From an uncultured Eubacteriales bacterium (GTDB lineage Bacteria > Bacillota > Clostridia > Christensenellales > Aristaeellaceae), in the NCBI GenBank assembly GCA_902801765.1, contig CADCJO010000002.1, forward strand, positions 1 to 64,000: a DNA stretch of 64,000 nt, written 5' to 3'. Made by a program: the position numbers and the translations under genes. The notes below the pieces were generated by a model that was not told where the DNA came from, made no database searches, and worked only from the letters and a program-made list of their open reading frames with translations. Shown in pieces: positions 42,608 through 50,997 of this stretch. Numbering within the stretch: the stretch's first letter is position 1; each line of letters opens with the position of its first letter.

Positions 42608-44560
42608 ATGGAACAGAATCAGAACCACATCCGCCAGCTCCCTCCCGAAGTGATCGGCCAGATCGCGGCGGGTGAAGTCGTTGAAAGACCCGCCGCCGCC
42701 ATCAAGGAACTGGTGGAGAACAGCATGGACGCGGGGGCGACGGCGGTCACGGTGGACATTAAGGAAGGGGGCCTGACCTCCTTCCGGGTAGCGGACAACG
42801 GCAGCGGCATCCAGCCCAGCGACATCCGCCTGGCCTTCGCCCGCCACGCCACCAGCAAAATCCGCACGGCGGAGGACCTGTACGGCGTGCGCTCCCTGGG
42901 GTTCCGGGGCGAAGCGCTGGCCTCCATCGCGGCGGTCAGCAAAGTCACCTGCCAGACCCGCGCCCGGGGGCAGGACATGGGCGTGATGGTGCGCAACGAG
43001 GGCGGCGACATTCTGGACATCCAGGACGCGGCTTGCCCGGAGGGTACCACCTTCACCGTGAAGGAGCTGTTTTATAACGCCCCCGTGCGCCGCAAGTTCC
43101 TCAAAAAGCCCGCTACCGAAACCGCAGCCGTTTCCGAACTGATGGCCCGGATGATTTTAAGCCACCCCAATATCTCCTTCCGTTTTATGGCAGACGGCAA
43201 GCTGGTCTATTTCAGCGCGGGGGACGGGCGGCTGGACAGCGCCATCATGAGCGTGTATGGCACCGATACCCTGAAGCTGCTCACCAAGATCGACGGGAGC
43301 ATGAACGGCGTCATGCTGTCGGGTTACGTGGGCGTGGGGGACGCGGGGCGCGGCAACCGCAGCCACGAACACTTCTATTTGAACGGCCGCGCCATGAAAA
43401 GCCCGCTTCTGTCCCTGGCTCTGGAAAACGCCTGCCGACAGCGGGTGACCATCGGGCGCTTCCCCATGTGCGTGCTCCATCTGACCATGCCCTTTGAAAA
43501 CGCCGACGTGAATGTGCACCCCAACAAATGGGAGGTGCGGTTCCAGGACGAAAAAGGCGTGCGGGAAGCGGTGGAAACCATCGTGTTTGAAACGCTGGAA
43601 AAGACCAACGAAGCGCCGCCCATTCCGCCGATGTACGTGCAGCCCGACAAGGTAAATCCCCCTCCCGCGAAAATCCAGGTGAGCGAACCGGTTCCGCCTC
43701 CGGAGGATGCGCCGGTGATCAGGCAGGCCAAGGACAGCCGCCTGAGTGCCTTCACCGAGGATGGCGCGCTGCCCTCCTTCTCTCCCGCTCCGCCGCCGCG
43801 GGAACGGGAACCGCTGCCGCCGCGACTCATTGAGCGGCCCGCCGCTTCTTCCCTGCATGATTCCGCCGGTTCTATTCTGCCGCTCAGAAAACCAGAGCCG
43901 AAACCGGAACAAAAATCGAATCCGGTTCTGCAGGAACCTGAAATCCAGCAGATGGAACAGCTCCTGGTGGAGCAGCAGTTCCTGCAAAAGCCTCTCCGGG
44001 TGCTGGGCGTGGCGTTCAACACCTACATCATCATGGAGTACGGCGATCTGCTGATCCTGTCCGACCAGCACGCGGTGCATGAACGGCTGCTGTACGAAAA
44101 GTTCATGAAGGAAACCGCCGCCGCCCCGGCCAGTCAGGCCATGCTGATCCCCCAAGTCATCAATCTGAGCCCCCAGGAATACGCCTGCTTCGAGGAAAAC
44201 CAGGAAACGCTGATGAAAGCAGGCTTTGACCTATCTCCCTTCGGCGATACCTCCGTGCAGCTTCGCGGCGTGCCCATCATCCTGGGCCAGCCCCAGGCGG
44301 AAACCTGCCTGCGGGAAGCGCTGGACGAACTTCTGGACAACCCCTCCGCCACACCCGCCGACCGTACCAGCCGGGTCATTCAGATGGCCTGCAAGCACGC
44401 GGTCAAGGGCGGCGAACGCCTGCCGGAGGACAGCGTCGTCCAGCTCATCCGGGACGTGATCGACCAGAAGGTGACCCCCACCTGTCCCCATGGGCGCCCG
44501 CTGATGGTGCAGCTCACCCGCGCGGAGCTGGATAAACGGTTCAGGAGAATACAGAGTTAA
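42608..44560 (+). CDS. mutL: DNA mismatch repair endonuclease MutL
   Basis: 650 residues. GHKL ATPase N-terminus: IAAGEVVERPAAAIKELVEN, DNGSGIQPSDI and SLGFRGEALASIA. A Pro/Glu-rich linker lies at about 345-440. The C-terminal nicking domain has SDQHAVHERLLYEKF (the DQHAxxExxxxE metal motif), ACKHAVKGGE and CPHGRPLM. The metal motif indicates an endonuclease-active MutL, as in organisms without MutH. It ends one base before heptamer repeat E. Confidence 0.97.
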   Translation: MEQNQNHIRQLPPEVIGQIAAGEVVERPAAAIKELVENSMDAGATAVTVDIKEGGLTSFRVADNGSGIQPSDIRLAFARHATSKIRTAEDLYGVRSLGFRGEALASIAAVSKVTCQTRARGQDMGVMVRNEGGDILDIQDAACPEGTTFTVKELFYNAPVRRKFLKKPATETAAVSELMARMILSHPNISFRFMADGKLVYFSAGDGRLDSAIMSVYGTDTLKLLTKIDGSMNGVMLSGYVGVGDAGRGNRSHEHFYLNGRAMKSPLLSLALENACRQRVTIGRFPMCVLHLTMPFENADVNVHPNKWEVRFQDEKGVREAVETIVFETLEKTNEAPPIPPMYVQPDKVNPPPAKIQVSEPVPPPEDAPVIRQAKDSRLSAFTEDGALPSFSPAPPPREREPLPPRLIERPAASSLHDSAGSILPLRKPEPKPEQKSNPVLQEPEIQQMEQLLVEQQFLQKPLRVLGVAFNTYIIMEYGDLLILSDQHAVHERLLYEKFMKETAAAPASQAMLIPQVINLSPQEYACFEENQETLMKAGFDLSPFGDTSVQLRGVPIILGQPQAETCLREALDELLDNPSATPADRTSRVIQMACKHAVKGGERLPEDSVVQLIRDVIDQKVTPTCPHGRPLMVQLTRAELDKRFRRIQS

Positions 44561-44675
44561 GGTAGGAAGTAGGAGATAGGAGGTTAAGACAGCGGTTATT
44601 CTGGCTTGCAAATTTGCTTTCCGGAATACGAAAACAAAACAAACCTCCTGCCTCTTACTTCCTACCTCCTACCTT
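44561..44675. repeat. Heptamer-built inverted repeat E
   Basis: The left arm from 44561 reads GGTAGGA, AGTAGGA, GATAGGA, GGT. The right arm (44641-44675) reverse-complements to a longer run of the same 7-mer. The 50 nt loop holds a second small inverted repeat (TTCTGG...CCGGAA). It lies directly after the mutL stop codon and may act as its 3' hairpin. Confidence 0.85.
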
Positions 44676-44692
44676 ATTTGCTAAAAAAGTGC

Positions 44693-44721
44693 TTGCTGTT
44701 TTGGCGTTTATCCTGTATAAT
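44693..44721 (+). promoter_or_regulatory. Sigma-A-type promoter of the foldase gene
   Basis: TTGCTG, 17 nt, TATAAT, 43 nt before the ATG at 44765. Confidence 0.75.
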
Positions 44722-44764
44722 AGGCTCGTTGCCTTGAACAAATTAGTTAGGAGATGTATTCACC

Positions 44765-46072
44765 ATGCGGAAAAAGAGTGTATTGGCCCTGCTGCTGGCC
44801 GTCATGATGGTGCTGAGCGGCTGCGCGCTGGTATCCAAGAACGAAGAAAAGGATAACGCCCGCGTCATTATCGACGTGAACGGCGAAACCGTGACCAAGC
44901 AGGTCATTTCTGCCGCCGTGCAGAACCAGATTTCCCAGAACCAGTATTACAATCAGCTCTTCTCCTCTTACTATGGCTACAACGCCGGCGTGTATCCCAC
45001 CGACGAAGCGACCGTGACCAAGCAGGTCGTCGAGGCGTACACGCAGAACCTTGTGCTCAAGCAGAAGGCCGCGGCCCTGGGCATGACGGAGCTGAACGAC
45101 GAAGAAAAGGCTCACGCCGAAGAACACGCCAAGGAATACTATGATTCTTTCCTCCAGTCCGTCATCAGCGCTTTCCTGCCCAACAGCGGGCTGGAAGGCG
45201 ATGAACTGACTGCCGCCGCCGAAAAGTACGTATCCGAGCACAGCGACGTCAAGACGGCCGATGGCCGCGCCACCTATGAAGATTTCCTGAATGCCGCGAT
45301 GGAAGAAGTGGCGGAGGAAAAGGTGCGGGAAGACATCGTGAAAGACGTCACGGTGACCGAAGAAGAAATCAAGGCCGATTACGACGCCAAGGTGGAAGCT
45401 GACAAGGCCGCCATGGAATCCGATCCCGACAGCTACGGCTATAACCGGATGAACGGCACCGAGGTGTATTACGCTCCCGCGGGGTATCGTATGGTGAAGC
45501 ACATCCTGGTGGGTATCTCCGACGAGGACACCAAAGCCGCCAATGAAGCCCAGACCGCCCTGACCGAGGCCCAGGATGCCCTGACCAACGCCGCCGCGGA
45601 CGCCGATAAGAACGCCCTGCAGGCCGCCGTGGACGCCGCTCAGGCTGCGTATGACGCCGCCAAGGCCGCCGGTATGGCCAACGCCAAGGTGAAAGCGGAT
45701 GAAGTGTACGCGAAAGCCACCGCCGAAGCCGCGGACTTTGACGCCATGATTACTGAGTACAGCACCGACCATATGCCCGAAGAAGGCTACGCCATCCGGG
45801 AAGGCTATGCTTACTTTGTGGAGCCCTTCGTTACCAGCGCCATGGCCCTGCAGAATGTGGGCGACGTGAGCGAGCCTGTGGAATCCACCTACGGCTATCA
45901 CATTATCAAGTACGTGGCTGACGTGGCGGAAGGCCCCGTGGATCTGGAAACCGTGCGGGAGAGCATTTCAAACGCGCTGCTGACCACCAAGAAGAATGAA
46001 CTGACTGAATCGACCATCAAACAGTGGGTGGACGAAGCCAAGGTGACCACTTACATGGATCGCCTGAAGTAA
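44765..46072 (+). CDS. PrsA/SurA-like peptidyl-prolyl isomerase lipoprotein
   Basis: 435 residues. Lipoprotein signal with lipobox LSGC (C20). A SurA-type N-terminal helical domain (IIDVNGETVTKQVISAAVQN) precedes a parvulin-like domain beginning YRMVKHILVGI (~241) and ending GDVSEPVESTYGYHIIKYV. Between these parvulin elements is an Ala/Asp-rich helical insertion at residues 253-307 (ALTEAQDALTNAAADADK, AAQAAYDAAKAAG), predicted coiled coil, absent from standard parvulins. Assists folding of secreted proteins at the outer face of the membrane. TTAGGAGATGTATTCACC precedes the ATG. Confidence 0.92.
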   Translation: MRKKSVLALLLAVMMVLSGCALVSKNEEKDNARVIIDVNGETVTKQVISAAVQNQISQNQYYNQLFSSYYGYNAGVYPTDEATVTKQVVEAYTQNLVLKQKAAALGMTELNDEEKAHAEEHAKEYYDSFLQSVISAFLPNSGLEGDELTAAAEKYVSEHSDVKTADGRATYEDFLNAAMEEVAEEKVREDIVKDVTVTEEEIKADYDAKVEADKAAMESDPDSYGYNRMNGTEVYYAPAGYRMVKHILVGISDEDTKAANEAQTALTEAQDALTNAAADADKNALQAAVDAAQAAYDAAKAAGMANAKVKADEVYAKATAEAADFDAMITEYSTDHMPEEGYAIREGYAYFVEPFVTSAMALQNVGDVSEPVESTYGYHIIKYVADVAEGPVDLETVRESISNALLTTKKNELTESTIKQWVDEAKVTTYMDRLK

Positions 46073-46101
46073 TTCAACCCCCGGCATTGGCTGTATGGAC
46101 A

Positions 46102-46133
46102 GGGAGCGGAGAAGATCCGCTCCCTTTTCTTTG
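46102..46133 (+). terminator. Intrinsic terminator of the foldase gene
   Basis: GGGAGCGGA-GAAGA-TCCGCTCCC followed by TTTTCTTTG. Confidence 0.88.
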
Positions 46134-46166
46134 CAGTTATGATAGAAGAAATTCATATTGTTTAAA

Positions 46167-46560
46167 TTCTAAATTATGGAAAGATTTGGGATAGTTTTTT
46201 TACTCTGGCTAAGCTGAATGAAGGGAGGACAAGTATCCGATGACCGCCTGTGGCGGAATGATCTTCGGATGTGAGATCAGGCGAAACGAACAATGTCCGC
46301 TCTGTGGACTTGCGGCAATTGAGCCTGCTGGACAGCAGCGCTACATTGACTGGAAGAAGCGACGCCAGGGTAAAAAGGAAGCCCAATGATTCTATATTTT
46401 ATACTATTTTTCGTCTAAACTATTGAATCTTCGGGTGTCTTTTCCGTCCTGGCTGTGCTTCATTCCGGTCAACGTAGCGCTGCTACGCCTCCCTTCATTC
46501 AGCTTTGCCAGAACGAAAAACCCATCCCGAATCTTTCAATATTTTAGACGAGAAATAGTA
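46167..46560. repeat. Three-unit ~70 bp repeat element
   Basis: Unit 1 (46167-46228, plus), unit 2 (46402-46468, plus) and unit 3 (46488-46560, minus) are diverged copies of one sequence. Shared words are CGTCTAAA, TATTGAA, CGGG, TTCTGGC or CCTGGC, and GAATGAAGGGAGG in units 1 and 3. Units 2 and 3 form a large hairpin whose centre is CGTAGC-GCT-GCTACG (46473-46487). Units 1 and 3 also form an inverted pair bracketing a 49-codon ORF. No transposase is present. Confidence 0.75.
46240..46389 (+). CDS. Small zinc-ribbon-like protein (49 aa), tentative
   Basis: ATG at 46240, TGA at 46387. The sequence starts MTACGGMIFGCEIRRNEQCP and continues LCGLAAIEP, with four cysteines in the pattern C-x6-C-x7-C-x2-C-G, then a basic tail (RYIDWKKRRQGKKEAQ). 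GGGAGG, supplied by repeat unit 1, lies 11 nt upstream of the ATG. It may be a fragment of a larger zinc-ribbon protein or simply a chance ORF within a mobile repeat. Confidence 0.4.
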   Translation: MTACGGMIFGCEIRRNEQCPLCGLAAIEPAGQQRYIDWKKRRQGKKEAQ

Positions 46561-46584
46561 TTAGAGTGAAAAAAGTATAAAACG

Positions 46585-46616
46585 ATCCCCCTGCCCATTT
46601 CCATAGGCAGGGGGAT
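46585..46616 (-). terminator. Intrinsic terminator of the ABC exporter operon
   Basis: Perfect 11 bp stem ATCCCCCTGCC / GGCAGGGGGAT; minus-strand tail CGTTTTATAC. T4 on the other side as well. Confidence 0.85.
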
Positions 46617-46642
46617 TTTGATGAGAAAAAGATGATTCGGAA

Positions 46643-48217
46643 TTACCTGCGGTCCTTATCGATGAATTCCAGGCTGATCGTGGCCAGCAAAGCAAACACG
46701 ACAATGAACAGGAACAGCATCATCCAGTTTTTCACGATATTGTCGACCGTGCGCTCATAATCAGCTTTGCGGGCGGCGGCGGCGGTTTTTTCTTCTACGA
46801 CTTTCTTTGCGTTCTCTTCGCCAACCAGGTCAAACAGTTCGCCGACGGTAGTCTTGAAGGTAAATTCGCGGTCACGCTCAGCTTGAAGCGCTTCGTTATT
46901 GAGCAGAAAAGCCGTGACTTGGCCGAGGGTGACAGGCTGGTTGAGGGGCTGATCCTTCAATGCTTCCGTAATTTCTTCCGCATGCAGGGCGTCAAGCACC
47001 TGGCCCACGGTCACGGTCGCGCCAAGCTCCTTATCCAGGATTGTCTGCATCTTTTCGTCTTCCGCCAGAATTTTGAGCAAATCGCCCACAGTGACGGCAG
47101 GCTTCGCTTCCTGAGCAGGTGCCGCTGTCTGTGTTTCGCTTGCCGTTTCCGCTGGTTTGGCTTCAGGCGCGCCGGATGCACTCACTGCAGCTTGTTCCGC
47201 GGGAACCGCCTCCCGCGCGGGAGAAACCACAAAGTCGCGCAATTGCTGGAGTTCTTCATTTTCCTGCACTGTGGTCAGCAGGTCGCGCAGGGTGAAGGAA
47301 TGGGTCACTTCCTTGTCCCTCAGGTGGAATATCTGATCCGCTTTGCTCAGAATATCAGCGGCTTCGCCCACGGTAAAAGACTTCATGATTTCCATGTCCT
47401 TGCGTTTTTCCACTGTGGGACTTTTCAGCAGGTCCATGACCTGGCCCAGCGTGATGGTGCCGCCTATCTCGCTGTTCCGCATTCCTGCCAACGTTTCCCA
47501 CCCGGTCAGCATGGGCAGCTCATTATAGTTGCACTGGGCTGTAATGGCTTTGATGCCGTAGGTGGAAATGGTGAAATTGGACATAGGCTTCACAAACGCG
47601 GGAAGGGGTATCAGTCCGCCGGAAAAAACCAGCTGGAAAATCAGCACGAAGGGCATAACCGTCATGGCACCGGTGGTGGTATGGCACAGGCTGGAGATAA
47701 ACAGGCTCAGCATATCCGAGGAATAAGTGATCAGCAGCATCGTGATGGCGATATCAATGATCATCCAGGGAGTCATAAAGCCCTCGGCCGGGAAAGGCAC
47801 TTCCATCAGAATCAGTACATACAGGGTGATGCCGGTCTGCGCCATGCAAAGCAGCATCTGATACATCATGTGGGCAGAAATATAGGAAGAAATGTGCATA
47901 CCGCTGCGGTGTTCCCGCTTAATGATGGGACGCTCACGGCAGATGGACTGGATGGAATTGAAGCAGCCGTTCCAGATGCACACGCAGGTGAGGGCGAATG
48001 ATCCGATCAGGGTGCCTTCCATGCTGAGAAAGATCCTGTTCCGAATCACCATGCCCACCAGAAAAGCGATGATGGCGGCCATGGGGATGACTTTCCAGTC
48101 GCTCATGTTCACGAAGAAGCGCAGCTGTTTGCCAAAGTAAATGGGAATCTGGCTTGTGCGGCCGCGATGACGCAGCTTACGGAACACCTTGGGTTGGTTC
48201 AAATTGACTTCAGCCAT
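46643..48217 (-). CDS. ABCG-type ABC-2 permease with a repeat-bearing loop
   Basis: 524 residues. Five helices fall in residues ~43-205 (MAAIIAFLVGMVIRNRIFLS, IIDIAITMLLITYS, MPFVLIFQLVFSGGLIPLP) and one at ~495-518 (NWMMLFLFIVVFALLATISL). Between them residues ~250-490 form a loop with seven repeats that begin at T256, T282, T309, T376, T403, T430 and T457. The pattern is T[VL]GxxxDxL...E, about 27 residues apart, interrupted by an Ala/Pro/Glu linker at 335-372. In ABCG transporters this loop faces outside. GGAGGTGC precedes the ATG; overlaps the ATPase gene by 8 nt. Substrate unknown. Confidence 0.9.
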   Translation of the reverse strand: MAEVNLNQPKVFRKLRHRGRTSQIPIYFGKQLRFFVNMSDWKVIPMAAIIAFLVGMVIRNRIFLSMEGTLIGSFALTCVCIWNGCFNSIQSICRERPIIKREHRSGMHISSYISAHMMYQMLLCMAQTGITLYVLILMEVPFPAEGFMTPWMIIDIAITMLLITYSSDMLSLFISSLCHTTTGAMTVMPFVLIFQLVFSGGLIPLPAFVKPMSNFTISTYGIKAITAQCNYNELPMLTGWETLAGMRNSEIGGTITLGQVMDLLKSPTVEKRKDMEIMKSFTVGEAADILSKADQIFHLRDKEVTHSFTLRDLLTTVQENEELQQLRDFVVSPAREAVPAEQAAVSASGAPEAKPAETASETQTAAPAQEAKPAVTVGDLLKILAEDEKMQTILDKELGATVTVGQVLDALHAEEITEALKDQPLNQPVTLGQVTAFLLNNEALQAERDREFTFKTTVGELFDLVGEENAKKVVEEKTAAAARKADYERTVDNIVKNWMMLFLFIVVFALLATISLEFIDKDRR

Positions 48218-49553
48218 GCTGCACCTCCGCGTATTTCAGGATGAATTCGTCCGCCCGGCCTTCGCCGCCTTCTTCCTCGCGGTTGATGGACTTGACGATC
48301 TCTTCCATTTTTTCCTTGCCAAAGAATTCCCGCGCCTCGGTGATCGGGCCGAAATAAGCCAAACGGCCGGTGCGCTTGGCATCCTTCGCCAGCACGATCA
48401 CGTCGTCGAACAGGTCGATCACGCGGTCGGGCGTGTGGGTGATGACGATGATGATCTTGCCCTGGTCGGCAATCTTGCGCAACTGCTGGAACAGCTCCCG
48501 GGCCATCACGCCGTCCAGGCCGCTGTCCGGCTCGTCCAAAATGAACAGGGAGGGGTTGGAGATGAACTCCATGGCGATGGACAGGCGCTTGCGCTGACCG
48601 CCGGAGAGCTTGGAAACCAAGTTGTTCTTTACCGGCGTCAAGCCGAAAATCTTCATCACTTCTTCCACGCGCGCTTTCCGGTCGGCGGCCGAAAAGTCCT
48701 TGGGCAGGCGCAGAGCGGCAGCGTCCAGCAGGGTGCGCAGCACGTTGTCCGACCCGCGCATCAGATCCAGCTGGGGGACAAAGCCGATGTCGTACTGCAT
48801 TTCCTTGTAATGCTTATACATATTGGTGCCGTTGAGCACCACCTCAGCTTTGGCCTTTTCGTAGCCGTTCACGGCATTCAGGTAGGTTGTTTTGCCAGCG
48901 CCGGAACCACCCAGCAGCAGCACCATATGGCCGGGCTGAATGTACATGTGAATGTCACGCAGCAGATATTTTTTCTTGAAGAATTCCCTCGCCGTGCGCT
49001 CTTCCAGGTTGACGGTCAGGCCGTTGTCAAGCACCGCCGCTTTGGAGCCGGAGAAGAAGTTGGCGGCTTCGCTTTGCAGCTCCTGCACCGTCCACTGAGG
49101 CTGAAACTTGGGCAGGAAGCCGAACACCAGCAACGGAATCCATTCGAAAAAGACAGCGACCGGAACCCACCATTTTGTCCGGCCAAATACCTCGCACAGG
49201 CCGCTGTAAACGCGGATGGTGTAGATCACGGTCATCGTCGCCATAAAGAACGCAATGAACAGAAAAAAGATGCCCACCGTGGTATCGGGGTCCGTGAACA
49301 CGTACAGGCTCAAACCTCCCACCAAAGCGCTGAGCAAGTCAAGCACGGCCAGAAAACGGCCTTCCGATTCACGCCCGGCGCATACGCCCAGTTTGTAAGA
49401 CCGCGCATAGGGAATCAGGGCCCACCAGCCCTGTACGCCGCATTTCTTGAAAACCATCCACAGGCCGACGATGCTCAGGACGGCGATGATCAAACCGTAT
49501 GTATCCATCGTTGTTTCCAGCAGGATGAAGCAAAGGATTTCCAGTATTTTCAT
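48210..49553 (-). CDS. ABC transporter ATPase with N-terminal membrane domain (ABCG-like)
   Basis: 447 residues. The first ~145 hold four predicted helices (YGLIIAVLSIVGLWMVFKKC, GWWALIPYARSYKLGV, VGIFFLFIAFFMATMTVIYT, WVPVAVFFEWIPLLVFGF), resembling the small DUF5684-type domain. An ABC ATPase follows: Walker A LGGSGAGKTT (~214-223), signature LSGGQRKRLS (~316-325), Walker B LFILDEPDSGLD (~336-347) and H-loop VITHTPD. The 8 nt overlap with the permease implies one exporter complex. The start could instead be the ATG 15 codons in (49508); AGAGGACTGATGAA favours 49553. Confidence 0.9.
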   Translation of the reverse strand: MKILEILCFILLETTMDTYGLIIAVLSIVGLWMVFKKCGVQGWWALIPYARSYKLGVCAGRESEGRFLAVLDLLSALVGGLSLYVFTDPDTTVGIFFLFIAFFMATMTVIYTIRVYSGLCEVFGRTKWWVPVAVFFEWIPLLVFGFLPKFQPQWTVQELQSEAANFFSGSKAAVLDNGLTVNLEERTAREFFKKKYLLRDIHMYIQPGHMVLLLGGSGAGKTTYLNAVNGYEKAKAEVVLNGTNMYKHYKEMQYDIGFVPQLDLMRGSDNVLRTLLDAAALRLPKDFSAADRKARVEEVMKIFGLTPVKNNLVSKLSGGQRKRLSIAMEFISNPSLFILDEPDSGLDGVMARELFQQLRKIADQGKIIIVITHTPDRVIDLFDDVIVLAKDAKRTGRLAYFGPITEAREFFGKEKMEEIVKSINREEEGGEGRADEFILKYAEVQHG

Positions 49554-49618
49554 TTCATCAGTCCTCTCTGTTCGTATGGTGATTTCCTGCCGATTTCTTG
49601 GAATATAAATACAATAAT

Positions 49619-49647
49619 ATTATACATTCTTTTGGGTGGAGAATCAA
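49619..49647 (-). promoter_or_regulatory. Sigma-A-type promoter of the ABC exporter operon
   Basis: TTGATT, 17 nt, TATAAT on the minus strand, 66 nt upstream of the ATPase start. Confidence 0.72.
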
Positions 49648-49671
49648 TAAAAAAATCGTCAGCCGATAGAA

Positions 49672-50997
49672 TTAAAAGCGACGCAGACCTTTGGGATAAT
49701 GGTTTTTCAGCTGACCGTCGCTGGCTTTGGCCCAGCCCAGGGCAAGACCCGCCAGCGTGGGGGTGCAGAAACCGCGCAGGGTGTCAGGCACGGGCAGCGT
49801 CTGACCGGACTGATAGCGCCGCGCTTCCTCCTCTGAAAGCGGTATGCTGCATCGGCTGGGACAGTAGAGCGCCAGGGCGTGATCAGGCACAAACACCTTC
49901 CCCTTCATTTCCCCCAATTGCAGGCCCATGCGCAGCACTTTCACCCCTTGGAGCGGCGGTATGTCCGGCACCTGGATGATCTTTCCCGCGAACAGCGCGT
50001 TGGGGGAAAGGGGGAGAGCGCAATGCTCTTGCAAAAACGCGGCGGCGGCCGCGGCTTCGACTTTTCCGGGAGGGGTCAGTATAGGAGCGTCCGAGCTTTT
50101 CTTTTTTCGGGGCGGAAGGCTGGCTTCCCCTTCATCTTTTCTGAGCAGCGCCACAAAATGCCCCTCGCCGCGGATTTGGTGCGGCCAGAGACGCAGCGTG
50201 CCGCCGCTTGAAGGAAGGCCGGGCAGGGAAAAGGGAACGAGGGAAAAGGAGGGATGCTCCCGCAGAAAGCCTTCGATGACGCCTTCGTTCTCAACGGTGT
50301 TGAAGGTGCAGGTGCTGTACGCCAGCATTCCTCCCGGCCGAAGCATCATCGCAGCATGGCGCAGAATGTGGCTTTGCCGCTGGGCACAGCCGGCGGGGGA
50401 TGCGGGATTCCATTCCTGACGGGTTTCGGGATGGCGGCGGAACATGCCTTCGCCGGAGCAGGGCGCGTCTACCAGGATTTTGTCAAATAATCCCGGCCAT
50501 CGGCCGCTGAGCTGTTCTGGCAGCATGCTGACGACAATGGCGTTGGGCACGCCCAAGCGCTCGATATTCCGGGACAGAATCTGGGCCCGGCTGAGCACAG
50601 GCTCATTGCACACGATCAGCCCTTCTCCCTGTAAATACGCCGCCAGCTGCGTGCTTTTGCCGCCCGGGGCGGCGCACAGATCCAGCACTCTGTCGCCGGG
50701 TCGGGGATGCAGCGCGGCAGCGGCGGCCATGGCGCTGGGCTCCTGCAGGTAGTACGCTCCCGCTTCGTGCAGCGGATGCGCGCCCAGGGTGGAGCTGAAC
50801 GACAGATAGAACGCGTTTTCCGCCCAAGGCACACGCTCCTCCGATTCCGTGGGTGGTTGGAACCCCCGCCTGACCCGCAGCCCCCGCGCGGGCGGCGCGT
50901 CGTAACTGCGTAAAAAATCGGGCAGCGTCGGCCCCAGGAGAGGCCTTAGCTGCTCGATCCATTCTTTTGGCAAGCCAGGATTCATTTGTTCGCTCAT
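49672..50997 (-). CDS. rsmF: RsmF-type rRNA cytosine-C5-methyltransferase
   Basis: 441 residues of the NOL1/NOP2/Sun family. YLQEPSAMAAAAALHPRPGD precedes the SAM-binding VLDLCAAPGGKSTQLAAYLQ. The two family cysteines are in ILVDAPCSGEGMFRRHPE and LAYSTCTFNTVENE. A C-terminal RsmF-type RNA-binding extension (LALGWAKASDGQLKNHYPKG) is present. The ATG overlaps the upstream gene's stop by 4 nt. Last gene of the cdaA operon. Confidence 0.94.
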   Translation of the reverse strand: MSEQMNPGLPKEWIEQLRPLLGPTLPDFLRSYDAPPARGLRVRRGFQPPTESEERVPWAENAFYLSFSSTLGAHPLHEAGAYYLQEPSAMAAAAALHPRPGDRVLDLCAAPGGKSTQLAAYLQGEGLIVCNEPVLSRAQILSRNIERLGVPNAIVVSMLPEQLSGRWPGLFDKILVDAPCSGEGMFRRHPETRQEWNPASPAGCAQRQSHILRHAAMMLRPGGMLAYSTCTFNTVENEGVIEGFLREHPSFSLVPFSLPGLPSSGGTLRLWPHQIRGEGHFVALLRKDEGEASLPPRKKKSSDAPILTPPGKVEAAAAAAFLQEHCALPLSPNALFAGKIIQVPDIPPLQGVKVLRMGLQLGEMKGKVFVPDHALALYCPSRCSIPLSEEEARRYQSGQTLPVPDTLRGFCTPTLAGLALGWAKASDGQLKNHYPKGLRRF

